The notes beneath the pieces were generated by a model that was not told where the DNA came from, searched no databases, and was given only the letters and a program-made list of their open reading frames with translations. Source: Branchiostoma lanceolatum (lineage: Eukaryota > Chordata > Leptocardii > Amphioxiformes > Branchiostomatidae). Taken from it: a stretch of DNA of 64,000 bases. The position numbers and the translations under genes are program-made. The stretch is from NCBI RefSeq assembly GCF_035083965.1, contig NC_089730.1:19166742-19230741 (forward strand). The letters run 5' to 3'. This document shows positions 33,556 through 44,800 of the stretch, one piece after another. Positions within the stretch are counted from its first letter, which is position 1, and every line of letters starts with the position of its first letter.

Positions 33556-36500
33556 GTATGCTCTTCACCGTTATTCCTTCATTTGTTTGTTCATTCGTTC
33601 TATCATTCCATTTTTGTGGACCAATGTGCTGCCTTGTTCATCATACCGAGTATACTTCATTATTACTTGTTACCCTTCAACCATTCATGACTCCTTTGTC
33701 AACTGTTCTTGAACATTGAAATGCTGTACCAGTGTACCTTCTGAACTATTTTCTGAACATTTTGAACTATCTTTTTCAAACTTGAAATTGTATTTTTTTG
33801 TGCACAGTACCATGTTATAGTCTGTACTAGACTGAGTGACTGTAGTTGTCAGTGGACTTACAAAGTTCTATGTTCATTATCATACATGACTTTATAACTA
33901 ATGGAAATCAAATGAAATCAACTTACAATGTACAAGATTCTTATGTCTTAACAAAAGGTTCTCAGTTTTAGGAGCTTATTGGTCCTTACCAACTCTTACA
34001 GTGTTGTCCCATTTTATCTGTTGAAATTTAGGGGAGGGGTCTCATTTATCTTACTAGCTGATATGACTTTGCTCTTTGATCCTCACTCAGATGCTCCACT
34101 TAAGTTGTTTATCAAAGATGTTTGTGTCTTATCATTGTAAATGGTAGGCTGAAGGTACAGATATAAATGTAGCACAGTCAGCCATTGATTGTACATGTAG
34201 CTATATGATTACTTATTTCTGGTCATCACCCCAACTAAAAACAGGCCGGAAAAATAAAGGTTTCATTATAATTCTTATCGGCAACTTTGTTTCCTAAGAA
34301 ATCTTTCATATTTCAATTTTCCTTTATACTTATACCAAACACAATCATGTAGAATTCTTGCTGTCCAAAACAAGATCATACAACTTTGCAGCATTTTCTC
34401 CTTAAAAACAACAACAACAAAAACAAACCCTTGCTGCTCATGAGATGGCCTTTGGTACCAAATTTGCTCTGGTCATGTGGTGAGCACCTGGCCTTTAGGG
34501 AACATACCAGCAGTATATCAGAGTCCACCACAGCCAAATTTGAACTGTGTTGTCCAACATGGCGAAGGGTTTCAGGTCACACCCCTCTTTAGCGGGGCAC
34601 CTACATATTGTTGTTGTTCTGTTCCTGGTATGTTCACCTCCGTGCCAAAACGCTGCAGCATACAAACCCGTGATGATCATCCACGGTATATTTGACGTCG
34701 TAACGGACATGGACAGTTTGCAGGACATGATTGGAAAGGTAACATCATGATTATAATATTATCAACAGGACCTAAGTAATGTACCTTGTCATTAATTAAA
34801 TACTCCTACATGTTTTTCAGTCCGATTCTGTAACTACCGTGTCTGTAAGACGTAAATTAGTACAGTACAGTCAGTTATTTCTAAGGTAGCAGGGACTTGA
34901 TTCTGTAGAAGAGGAAAGGACCTGTTCACAGTGTTTTAATTCAAGTTTGAGGTAACGAAACAAACTTTACAAAGACAGAGCACAGTGCGGTGACATAAAA
35001 CTACTGCAAATTACAGTCACTTTTACAATTATGGTTAAATTCGTTATTATACATTATTGTCAATCACACTGATAAATCAGATCACCCTCAATATTAGTGT
35101 GATACAGGTGACATACTTATGTGCAGGTATGAGGTAACAATGCGTTATGTGTGTTTAACACAGTTACACACATGTGTACAGATAGCCACACCCCCTTCAG
35201 CCTGGGACCTGATCATGAAGAGGTACGTCAATCCCCTCTAAAAAAAGATCATCCATTAACTTATATTATATCTCCCTGCTGAGATGGCCTTTGCACCATT
35301 TATTTGTTTTGGTCATGCCCGTTACTTTAGTGACCTAATTTCAGAGTCTATTATACACTACAGCCGAATTTTAACTGACAAACATGGAGGCAGATTTTGG
35401 GTCGCGCTCCTCTCTAGTGATGAAGCACCTAAATATTACAGTAGTTGCAGTTCTCTTACTGGTATGTTACGCTCCGGGCCAAAATGCTGCTGCGGCGTAC
35501 AAACCTGTTATCATCATCCACGGTTTATCGGAGAACGTGCAGAGCTGGGACGGTTTTCCTGACATGCTACGAAAGGTTACATTAGTTACTATTCTAGTAT
35601 TAGTTATAACCACAATTAACTTGAGGTACTTGTACCTTGCATGCACAGTCAAACCTGCGCACCCAAGAAGACCACTGCTCTCTATGATGTGGACAGGTTG
35701 GCCTGAGTGTCATCCTGTTTAGTTCCAAGCTTTGAAGGCAGAGCATCATCATCAGCCTTAAGTAGTTAATACTGAAGTGGCCTTTGGAACCAAATTTGTC
35801 CTGTTCAAACATTTGTTCTGGTCAAGAATAATTAAATGTTCAGAACTGACCAACATGGCAACAGGTTTCAGGTCTCACCCTTCTCTAGTGAGGCACCTAA
35901 ATGTTACAGTAGCTGCTGTTCTGTTACTAGTACTGGTATGTTACGCTCCGGGCCAAAATGCTGCTGCAGCGTACAAACCCCTTATCATCATCCACGGCTT
36001 ATGGGAGAACACACTACCGGACTGGGGCGTTTTCCAGGACATGCTAGAAAAGGTTACATTACTTTACTATCTAGTACTAGTAACCAAAATTACCTTGTAC
36101 CTAGAGCATGTAGTCAAAACTGCCCATCAAGACCACTCATCAGGAGACTGATGAAACCTGGTCTTTGTGGACAGGTGGCCACAATATATTCTTCACAGGA
36201 TTCCTATTATGTCAATGGGAAAAATTGTCTGGGACCACCAAAAAGTGGTTATGAAAATTGGCCAAGTGGTCCTTATTAGGCCACACCAATTAAATTTCTT
36301 GGTTAACGGATTTTTTTTTAACCCTTGCCTTGGCTCAATCTTTTCGCTTGCTAGAGCTCTGTGGTTAGCCAGCAAAACAAGCCAGTGGTTACTATGAAGG
36401 ATGGCACCCAGGCTATCTTGAGTGGGGACTTTATTTTGTGGTACATATATATTATATATGTAGGTGGGGAAAGGGGGTGTTTTAAATCAATTTTGCGGTT

Positions 36501-39500
36501 GAGACAATACGGTCCACATTCAAGGTGTGAGACTTGTAGTAAAGAGGCAACAAAAATTTCAAAAAGATCCTGTCAAAAAAGATCATCCATTAACCTAATT
36601 AGCTTCTCCCTGCTGAAATGGCCTTTGGCACCAAATATGTTCTGGTCAAGTATTGTTCAAAACTGACCAACATGGCGGCAGGTTTCAGGTTTCACCCTTC
36701 TCTAGTAAGGCACCTACTTGTAGTTTTTGTTCTGCTACTGGTATGTTCACCTCAATGCCAAAACGCTGCAGTGTTCAAACCCGTTATCATCATCCACGGT
36801 ATATTTGGGCATGTAACGGGCTTTACCGTTTTGCAGCACATGATAGAAAAGGTAACGTTATCCACTTACCTTGTACCTTGCTGTCCTTGCATAGATAAAT
36901 CAAATGCCGTTTTGAATACAATTATTAATCTTCATCCTGATTACTAGTATATAATAAGATCTAGACGTAATATGATTAGAACTGGAAGTGTACGCAGTAC
37001 ATGTACATCCTGGCTATGGTGGCTATCGTTATCCTTGAGACCCAATGTACTATGTGAAGATTCAATTTTATTTTGAAGTAACAGGATATGTCTTAAGTCA
37101 AGTGCCTGATGTTGGGCGTCTTGTCCGGACTAACTTCCGCTATCAAGTGCTCTAGGTCTTCATCCGTCACCCCTACATCCCCTAGCCTGAGTACCAGCCT
37201 CCGTAGTGGCAAAAAAAATCGCTTGGTTAGCAAGCGATTTTTTTTTAGCCAGCGGTCACTTCGGAGGTTGGTACTGCAGCCTATACTACCTACACTATAT
37301 TTTCCCATGGCCAGCAAGTTGGTCTTAAGTTAGCCAAACAAACTAGATCGGATGACCGCGTTTCTAATAACAACTAACCATAATCCAAGTACCGGACAGT
37401 GAGTGTGAGTGACATGTGATTTGAGTGGCAGTTCCCAACATGGCAGGATCTGGGGCTCACCTATCCCGTGCCTGGTGCCCACATGTCCTTGTGTTACTGC
37501 TACTCTCACCTCAGTACCAACATGCCATGGGGTACAAACCTGTCATTCTGATACATGGGGTACTCATGGATGTAGAGCCACTGCGATCTTTTCAACACAT
37601 CATAACTCAGGTACGATTATTGCAGCCCTTGATGTACAGGGAAGACGTGTCATTTCAACTTACTAGAAAACCTCCTAGTTCATTTAATGAAATACTGTGG
37701 AACTTGTACTTGTAGGTTTGACTGAATTACCGATTTTTTTGCTGACAAATTCCAACAGTTCAGTTTGAATCAGTTTATCCTCTGTGAATTCAGTATACAT
37801 CTTATTATTCCAATTTTCCCTCCCAGTAACACCCTAGCCTGTATTTACATAAGCTTTCAGCCGGCTGGACACTAGGAGCGCGATTCGTCAGGCTAAGTAA
37901 GACCCAATGTGCACACAATCCCGGGTTTTTGAGTATCTACTGAGATTGAGTTCTTATTGACTTTTTTCTAACCATTAACAACCTATCATTCCATTATTTC
38001 CTTATTATTTGGGGCTAAATGTCTACAATCTCCCTTACTACATTGTACTTACATGTATTATCTAACTAATTAATAAAGCCTTTTTATTCTTTGAGTTTGA
38101 AACAACATTTCAGAATGGCAACTTGAGAAACACTGAGAAACCACATGGTTCAATTTGTGAGTGTATAATCAGATAATGATCATCAAGGCAGCTCAAACTG
38201 GCTGTTGTGTGTTTAACACAATTATCTTTACAGACAATCACAAACGTATAGCCACGCCCCCTTTCCCATGTAGGACCTGTTATGGCCGGGGCTGTATCCA
38301 ACAATCTTGATAAAGACGATCAAACCCAGCTGAAAATAGATTTAATCGGTTGATGACTCGTAGAACTTACGCTATCCATTTATAAATGACAATCTAACGC
38401 GAAATATTATTTTAGCAACTTACAAAAAAATTATGTATTGCTTATTTTACTTTTTACCTCTCATACTATGAAATAACCACAAGAGGATATAGAGGAGTAT
38501 AAATCGACTAGCATGGTCCCTAATTTGACATTTTCTAGCACGAACTCAAAATTTGGTTTCCATACTTTCCGCTGGGCTTTCGGCTGCCCCCCTCCCCACC
38601 TGTACTTTTTGTTGATTAAAAATCTTTCAGCTGCCCAAATTTAACCGACATTGCGTTCTATCTACGTATAGAAAACCAAATGATGGAAGAAAACTCACAC
38701 TGTTACTGCTAAAGGTCCCAAGACTTCGCAAGAAGGAAAACTCGTGTTGTCAAACAAAATATACGGAGAGGCTCATTTTGGAACGCGCGGTCTCCAACAA
38801 CAAATACTGTAAACATAGCACTGCATTTGTTACTCTTGTACATCTTGTTACATTTGTAGAAATAAAAATATAACTTAAAATTCACTTATTATTCAGATCA
38901 ATTAAGATAATAGAAAACTTTTTCTTATTGCTACTAATAGTAAGACATCAGTTGAATGCTTGAAACTTAAAAAAATCTAAAATTATTTTCAACATTCGCA
39001 TAACGCAAATAGACTGCTGTTTAAACCCACTATATAGAGGTTACTAGAGGTCAACAACAAACATGGCGGCGGGGTGCGTGAAAGTTTTTCCCAGATTCGT
39101 CCTTTCTTGGTTCTTGGTTCTTTTCTCCGCCGTTATGGTCCAGATCCGAGCTTACAAACCCATAATCATCATCCACGGCATCTTTGATCACGCCAGCACC
39201 TTCGATAACTTCAGCGTCGCCATCAAAACGGTTTGTAACATGATTTTGTTGGCAGACAACAGACACTCAGTCATAGGCCCGTTAAAATTTTTATATCTTA
39301 CAGTTGTTTGATGTAAACGTCATATAATTTTGAGGACACTGACCGAAAAACTGCCACCTTAAACGTGAAGCTGTTGTCATGTCAGCTATTGTAAACTATT
39401 TGTGGTAATTCGATGCTTCATCATACGATTTTGAGGACATGCAGGTACTGTTAGCCATGGCAACACATGGCCCAGTTAACGTGTTGGCCCAATCAGGTTG

Positions 39501-40185
39501 TCGTGATCTCTGTGATGACGTTACTTTCCAGCCTGCTGCTGGTCTCGTGATGTTGTCATGATCAGGACTTTTTCCATAAGGAGGTTATATTTAGCCTCTC
39601 TGCTTTTCCAGTACTAGTATGCCATCAGCTATTGATACGTTTTGTCCTTAGGCAGCATCAGATTATAACCTTGTAGTTCAGTATCAGAATCGTTGTGATT
39701 AAGAATCATAGACGATGAATAATTTCCAAACAGATCTATCAGTGGCAAGGCAGTATCAAAAGGGCCGACCAGTACCAAAGTGGCTTTTGACGCTGGTTGG
39801 CCCTTTTGATACTGCCGAGCCTCTGATAGATCTGCTTGGAGATTAGAGAATAAAGATAACTGGCCCAAACTGAATTTTGTAATTCCTACATGGCTGAACA
39901 TTCTAAATTCTTAACATTCTACTCATGCATTTAAAACAATGTATATAATCAGAACATTGACCAGAATCTATTGTAGATAGGCTAGGCAGAACAATATGTG
40001 TTTCGCCAAAGGGTCTTTATATATGATAATTTGCTTACAATACAAGTACAAATGTTACTAGTACCAGTACTTTGCTGCCTGTCTTACATTGTATGTACTA
40101 GTAGTAGTAGGGAGGTCTACTGCTGGTCATGTCGGTCCAAAAATATCTCCCCTCTCCATATTTCAGTTAGTTATTTAGTTGGTTG

Positions 40186-40217
<32 letters not shown>

Positions 40218-43200
40218 TGTTTCCTCTACTCTCCCCAGGCTCACCCCGGCACTAACGTAACCATCATCGATGAGTACACAGAGTTGTTCAGCCTCTATCA
40301 GTCCACAGTGTTAGATAGTTAGTTAGTTAGTTAATTAGTTAGGTAGTTAGTTAGTTAGTTAGTTATGTTTCCTCTCCCCTCCCCAGGCCCACCCCGGCAC
40401 TAACGTGACGATCATCGATGAGTATACAGAGCTGTTCAGCCTCTATCCGTCCACAGTGTTAGTTAGTTAGTTAGTTAGTTAGTTATGTTTCCTCTCCCCT
40501 CTCCAGGCCCATCTCGGTACCAACGTGACCATCATCGATGAGTATACAGAGCTGTTCAGCCTCTATCAGTCCACAGTGTTAGTTAGTTAGTTAGTTTGTT
40601 TGTTTGTTAGTGATGTTTCCTCTCCCTCTCCAGGCCCATCCTGGCACTAACGTGACGATCATCGATGAGTACACAGAGCTGTTCAGCCTCTATCCCATGT
40701 GGGAGCAGGTGAGGGGGTTTCAGAAGGCCATGGCTCCCATCATGCAACAGGCCAAGGACGGTGTGCACATCATCTGCTATTCTCAGGGTAAGGCATGATT
40801 TGTATTCTTATTGTAGAAAAGTTGAACTTTTGTTAGTTTTATTGGTGGCACAGTGGCCTTGTGTTTAGGGTTGTTGACTCAGAACCTGGGGGTACATGTA
40901 CAGACAGGTCCCGTTATTGTGCCCTCAAAAATTAGGCACTTTCCACCAAATTCCTCACTTGTCGAAGGTGACAATGAGTACCTAGTAGCTTTGATAAGGG
41001 ACGTCCCTTGAATTATTAGACGCTGATTCTTGAAGCTGAACTATGCTTCAACTCGTTAAAGAGTAAGAAATATATGATAATGATGGAAATGCACTGCAGA
41101 AAACTAGTCTTTCTTGTATCTAACTACTAGAATTCAATGATTGACTAATGCTGTTTTTTGTTCACCAGGTGGCCTTATCTGTCGAGGTGTTCTAGAGTCG
41201 ATGGACAACCACAACGTGGACACCTTCATTTCCCTGTCTTCTCCACTCATGGGGCAATATGGGGGTAAACAATACTTTATCTATATATTTATCATTGAAT
41301 TTCGAGTAAGTTAAGTAGTACCCAAATGTTAACTACACACATATACTCATGGGACAATATGGGGCTAATGCTCTACACTATTCTATTTTATCACTTGAAC
41401 AGTACAAAAGTTACTTAAGCGATTGGATGGATTTTATAAATAATCAGTTGTTTCAGAAACATGTGGCATCCACTAGCTATAGATATCTTTGACAAGTCAC
41501 TGACTAAAGGTATTGGATGCTAACTAAAACATCTGTCTGTTTATTAAATGTATCCAGTTTGCTGGGGTGACTGTTTGGACTATGTAGGGTAACTTTTTGT
41601 ACTGTGTATCATACTTGTATTATATGGATGTGTAACCTTCATCTACATACAGTATTCTATCAGTTTTTAAAGGAAAAGGAATTTCTGGTGCTAACTCAAA
41701 TGAAAATGATAGGAAAAGTCAGAAAACCATTCTAAAACTTATTTGCCAAGTCTTTAATTGTCATGCCACCTGTTCAGACAGCTCAAATCAGGAGAAGTCA
41801 GACTGATGCACAGCGCAGAAGAAAAGCGGATCCGCAGATCAGAGAGAAAAGAGCTTTGCAACAGAACTGAGTCAGCTTACAGATGTGATTTTTGTGGCAG
41901 AGACTGCCATTCTCGTATAGGGCTGTTTAGCCATAGTCGATGCTGTAGGGCTGTTGTGAATTAGGATTTTACCATGGTCAATACTGACCGACGGAGGCCA
42001 TACATGACCTGTTAACTCCTGTTCCCTTCCTTCCCTCCGGCTGCAGACACAGACTACCTGAAGTATGTGTTCCCCCACTACCTGAAGGAGAACCTGTATA
42101 AAGTTGCCTACACCTCCTACGGACAGGACATCTCCATCAGCAACTACTGGAACGGTAAGCATTTTTTTTTAGCTACCTAATTGCACGAGGCAGGTTTATT
42201 GTTTATTGTTTAAAAGATCTCCATTCTCTCCTGGCTCCTAGGAATCGAACCTGGGCCTCTAGGGCACACATGTACACCCATTGTACTTATTAACCACAAG
42301 GCTAAAAGGTCCGAACCAGTTAGACTGGTCAGTAAGTGGCGCTTGAACCACAATTTGTTACAACATACACAGTTCAAAGTGCTAAGAGATATGTGTAGGC
42401 TCAATGCAATTGTAGTTTGCAACTGTCAATTTGAATTTACTTTGTGCTTTGTCCAATAAATTCCTGTAAGTTCTAGCCTGGGTGCCATCCTAGTTGATTA
42501 TCCACAGTTGCCATGCTTATGAGGCAAGGATGGGCCACTTGTGTGCTAGTGAATATGCCATGGAGCTATAATGTGTTGATGCAAGTAATATGTATTACAT
42601 GGAAATAGTGGGGCAAAGTCATACAGTCTTTTAATGTTATCCGTTTGTTGTTTACTCTCAGACCCCCACCACCAGGACCTCTACAAGGAGACCAGTGTCT
42701 TCCTCGCTGTTTTAAACAACCAGACTGCCAAAAATGACAAAAGTGTAGGTAAGTGTACTCTCCAAACAGAGATCCTTACCCCCTCTTTGCCTTGCTTGCT
42801 GACAGTCACACCTGTACTGTATATCTTGAAACTTTTGCAGTCACTGTGGTATTAATCAATTAGAGATCTAGAATACTCACATATTCAGTCTGTATGTTAA
42901 GTTAGTTTACAACTTTAATCAATGTAAAATGAAATTTTGTGTAGAAAAAAAACAAACTTTTGCAGTGGTTTTGTTTTCAGTTTTCATGATGACTTCTTCA
43001 CTGCAAAGTCATGGCACTGCGAATATGCATTTCCAATGTATAACTACAGTACTTAACTACAGAACTGTTAAAACCTTGAATTCAAAGCACTGCAAAAACC
43101 TGTTTCCCTCCTACTGCAAAATGAAACCACTGCAGAAATAAATGGACTTAACAGTATTCAGAGTTTGGAAGTACATGCTTTGTTTTTTGAGCTGGGAACT

Positions 43201-44420
43201 GATGCTTTTGCCCATCAGAAACTTTTTTTGTCCCCCAGAATACAAGAATAACTTCCTGAAGCTGAAGAAGCTGGTGCTGATTGGAGGACCAGACGATGGA
43301 GTCATCACCCCCTGGCAGTCAAGGTATAAACTGCAGCACTGGCCCCTCTTTAATCCCTTACAAATGTCCTAAATCATGTGCATATCAAAATAAGATACAT
43401 GCTATGATAGATACATGTAACAACAACATACAATATCCAGTATTACTTTAAGGTTAAGATATAGGAATTCCAACCTTTACTTGTCATTGTCCATCCTGCA
43501 TGTGCACATAAGTCCATCCTTTTCCTCCACTGTTACCACTAGGAAAAGGATATTACTCATCCATCGGCCTATTTTTTTGGTTTTTTTTCAGCCATTTTGC
43601 CTTCTATGATGCCAACGAGACTGTAGTGGAGATGAAGGAACAGGAGGTATGTCATCCTTACTCGCTTTGCTGACTCCTTGTTATTCCCTCTCTAAAGCCC
43701 TGTCATGCCTTTCGTTGACATCATCATCGCCGCTTATATCTGTTGATGATGCGGGCCACCACTGCTTTGCATGCACTTCTATGTAGATCTGTCCAGAGCC
43801 TGCCTACATGTACATGTACTATAGTCATGTACTTTGACACAAATTCTCTGGCAGATATAATATACATGTATATATATAAACCGGGCAGAATGATGCCAAC
43901 TCTACTTGTAAGTAGTAAAGTGTACAAGTTACAGCAACACTCACAAATGTAGTTCAGCAAAACTCAAACTTACATGTGTATCAAGTCTGCTTCAGTATGA
44001 ATAAAATCTGCTAGATGGCGCTGTGATGCTTTGCAGCATTTTCCAATTTCACAATACCTCCCTTCCTCTACAGGTGTACTAAATGGACTGCTTTGGCCTC
44101 TGAGTGAACAATAACACTCATTAGTTTCCCTGCATTTTGTAAAGCTCAAATATGCATGTGTAACAAGTGTGCTGCAGTATTTATCAAATCTGCTAGATGG
44201 CGCTGTGACTCCATCTAGTGCTTTGCAGCATTCACCAATTTCACTACAGTAACTGTACACCACTCCTCCCCTGTAGGTGTACCAGAGGGACTACTTTGGG
44301 CTGAAAACCATGGATGCGAGGGGCGACGTCACAACTTACGAAATCCCTGGTGTCCAACATCTCAATTGGCACAAAAATCAAACTGTTTTCGACAACTACA
44401 TCGAAAAGTGGCTTACATGA
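33391..44420 (+). CDS. PPT2: PPT2 orthologue, lysosomal thioesterase with seven alternative first exons
   Basis: Constant exons: 40634-40787, 41169-41264, 42047-42154, 42662-42748, 43239-43323, 43592-43646, 44277-44420 (243 codons with stop). Any of seven phase-0 first exons (33391-33555, 34559-34738, 35384-35575, 35855-36052, 36672-36851, 37440-37610, 39063-39230) can precede them, giving proteins of about 297-308 residues. Human PPT2 (302 residues) aligns end to end. The constant exons carry the nucleophile Ser in ICYSQGGLICRG, then [19 protein letters not shown], the catalytic Asp in [15 protein letters not shown], and the catalytic His in VQHLNWHKN. These define the alpha/beta-hydrolase triad of palmitoyl-protein thioesterase 2, which removes acyl groups from CoA and other thioesters in lysosomes. 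The first exon supplies the signal peptide, strand 1 and the oxyanion HG. Several N-glycosylation sequons are present (NVT, NQT, NET). Confidence 0.93.
34444..34478 (+). promoter_or_regulatory. conserved upstream block of variant b
   Basis: ATGGCCTTTGGTACCAAATT, then TGCTCTGGTCA. It matches blocks before variants c, d and e. Confidence 0.5.
34559..34738 (+). CDS. PPT2: PPT2 variable first exon b
   Basis: 60 codons, [20 protein letters not shown]..., signal peptide, then [12 protein letters not shown] and loop [17 protein letters not shown]. The donor is AAG then GTAACA, phase 0. The start is in good context (CCAACATGG). The upstream block is at about 34444-34478. Confidence 0.85.
35283..35316 (+). 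promoter_or_regulatory. conserved upstream block of variant c
   Basis: ATGGCCTTTGCACCATTTAT, then TTGTTTTGGTCA. The preceding text (GATCATCCATTAAC, TCTCCCTGCTGA) also recurs before variant e. Confidence 0.5.
35384..35575 (+). CDS. PPT2: PPT2 variable first exon c
   Basis: 64 codons, [20 protein letters not shown], signal peptide [18 protein letters not shown], then [10 protein letters not shown] and loop [17 protein letters not shown]. The donor is AAG then GTTACA. It is most similar to variant d ([14 protein letters not shown] in both) but differs in the loop. Confidence 0.85.
35776..35826 (+). promoter_or_regulatory. conserved upstream block of variant d
   Basis: GTGGCCTTTGGAACCAAATT, then TGTCCTG and TGTTCTGGTCAAG, about 30 bp before ATG; GAACTGACCAAC follows directly. 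Confidence 0.5.
35855..36052 (+). CDS. PPT2: PPT2 variable first exon d
   Basis: 66 codons, [20 protein letters not shown], signal peptide, then [11 protein letters not shown] and loop [18 protein letters not shown]. The donor is AAG then GTTACA, phase 0. This is the longest variant. Confidence 0.85.
36617..36671 (+). promoter_or_regulatory. conserved upstream block of variant e
   Basis: ATGGCCTTTGGCACCAAATA, then TGTTCTGGTCAAG and AAACTGACCAAC directly before the ATG. Confidence 0.5.
36672..36851 (+). CDS. PPT2: PPT2 variable first exon e
   Basis: 60 codons, [20 protein letters not shown], signal peptide, then [11 protein letters not shown] and loop [17 protein letters not shown]. The donor is AAG then GTAACG, phase 0. 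FKP replaces the YKP of the other variants. Confidence 0.85.
37093..37180 (-). pseudogene. LRR-like coding remnant
   Basis: On the minus strand a frame reads [20 protein letters not shown], then [11 protein letters not shown] and a stop. It resembles one leucine-rich repeat of the ribonuclease-inhibitor type. It is too short to assign and lies between PPT2 variants e and f, next to a foldback element. Confidence 0.25.
37184..37283. mobile_element. foldback MITE between PPT2 variants e and f
   Basis: GAGTACCAGCCTCCG at the left is inverted at the right (CGGAGGTTGGTACTG). The centre is AAAAAAAATCGCTTG, GTTAG, CAAGCGATTTTTTTTT, a perfect stem. Confidence 0.75.
37440..37610 (+). CDS. PPT2: PPT2 variable first exon f
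   Basis: 57 codons, [20 protein letters not shown], signal peptide, then [10 protein letters not shown] and loop [17 protein letters not shown]. The donor is CAG then GTACGA, phase 0. An in-frame ATG 15 bases upstream is possible, but the chosen one has the CCAACATGG context seen in the other variants. Confidence 0.82.
37616..39050. other. spacer between PPT2 variants f and g
   Basis: No further first exon was found; the AYKP...HG signature does not occur. 38205-38285 resembles 35150-35215 upstream of variant c (GTGTTTAACACA..., ATAGCCAC.CCCC). Confidence 0.5.
39063..39230 (+). CDS. PPT2: PPT2 variable first exon g (most proximal)
   Basis: 56 codons, [20 protein letters not shown], signal peptide, then [10 protein letters not shown] and loop [17 protein letters not shown]. 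The donor is ACG then GTTTGT, phase 0. The loop ([10 protein letters not shown]) is the closest of the seven to human PPT2 (HGLFDSSYSF), and it lies nearest exon 2, so it may be the ancestral exon. Confidence 0.85.
39720..39846. mobile_element. foldback MITE (CTCCAAGCAGA family), copy B
   Basis: The arms pair over about 50 bp (GGCAGTATCAAAAGGGC with its complement). The right end TCTGCTTGGAGATTA is intact; the left end is mutated (TTTCCAAACAGATCT). It lies in the PPT2 intron between variant g and exon 2. Confidence 0.8.
40160..40633 (+). repeat. (TTAG)n runs with three partial copies of PPT2 exon 2
   Basis: Partial exon starts lie at 40239, 40387 and 40507; the real exon starts at 40634. Spacing is 148, 120 and 127 bp. 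Each copy carries the acceptor CTCCCCAG or CTCTCCAG and codes for [19 protein letters not shown]. It then departs (CAGTCCACAGTGTTAG) into the next (TTAG)n run and an in-frame stop. No copy has a donor. Confidence 0.92.
40842..41000 (+). mobile_element. tRNA-derived SINE fragment
   Basis: GGTGGCACAGTGGCCTTGTG, ACTCAGAACCTGGG, then AGGCACTTTCC and GGGACGTCCCTTG: the head and body words of the family at 3015-3296 and 63800-64000. The B box is degraded. It lies in a PPT2 intron. Confidence 0.7.
41760..41998 (+). mobile_element. LINE 3' end, 5'-truncated
   Basis: The frame ends [20 protein letters not shown], then RCC...N and stop. This Cys/His motif is typical of the extreme C-terminus of reverse transcriptases of invertebrate LINEs. 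A short tail follows, identical in reverse to 11131-11190. The insertion ends about 48 bp before the PPT2 exon 4 acceptor. Confidence 0.75.
42195..42330 (-). mobile_element. tRNA-derived SINE fragment
   Basis: On minus, AGCCTTGTGGTTAA resembles an A box and CCAGGTTCGATTCC a B box. It lies in a PPT2 intron. Confidence 0.55.
43990..44276 (+). repeat. duplicated end of the last PPT2 intron with partial exon 8 copy
   Basis: AATCTGCTAGATGGCGCTGT...CTTTGCAGCATT...CCAATTTCAC occurs twice (about 44006 and 44188). The first copy ends CTCTACAG then GTGTACTAAATGGACTGCTT, a decayed exon 8 start at 44074 with an in-frame stop. The real exon starts at 44277. Confidence 0.85.
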
Positions 44421-44800
44421 TCTTCAGACCAGGTCTTAGGATCATCTTTTAAAACAAGGCGTTGACAGAACAAGAATACGGTTAAAATTTTACATTATGA
44501 TTGTGTCTTTTTCTGATAAAGTAACAAACCATGTCAAACTCATCTCTGCAAATTGCCAATAATTGAAGTAGGCTGCTATGATGTGATACAGCGCAAACCA
44601 CAAATTCTGGGCAAATGTTTTAGATTAAAGAATCGTCTTCCACTGGCATTTACACAGTATGGCCAACACAGCAAAGAATGAGATCTACATGTATACAGTC
44701 AGATATTGATAGTAGGTTAGGTGCAGGTAGACTTCAGGAATACATGCATGGTTCTTACAAAATTAAGCTGAAGAACATAATGGACAACTACATAGTAGTC

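Noticed and set aside
34559-37610. Separate tandem PPT2 genes or pseudogenes
   Set aside because: No copy of any downstream PPT2 exon lies between the first exons, and all seven remain open with good donors.
39031-39040. TATA box (TATATAGAGG) for PPT2 variant g
   Set aside because: A start 30 bp downstream would fall on the start codon, leaving no 5' UTR.
41758-41964. Small C2H2-like gene inside PPT2
   Set aside because: The Cys/His motif is the usual end of a LINE reverse transcriptase, and its tail is repeated at 11131-11190.
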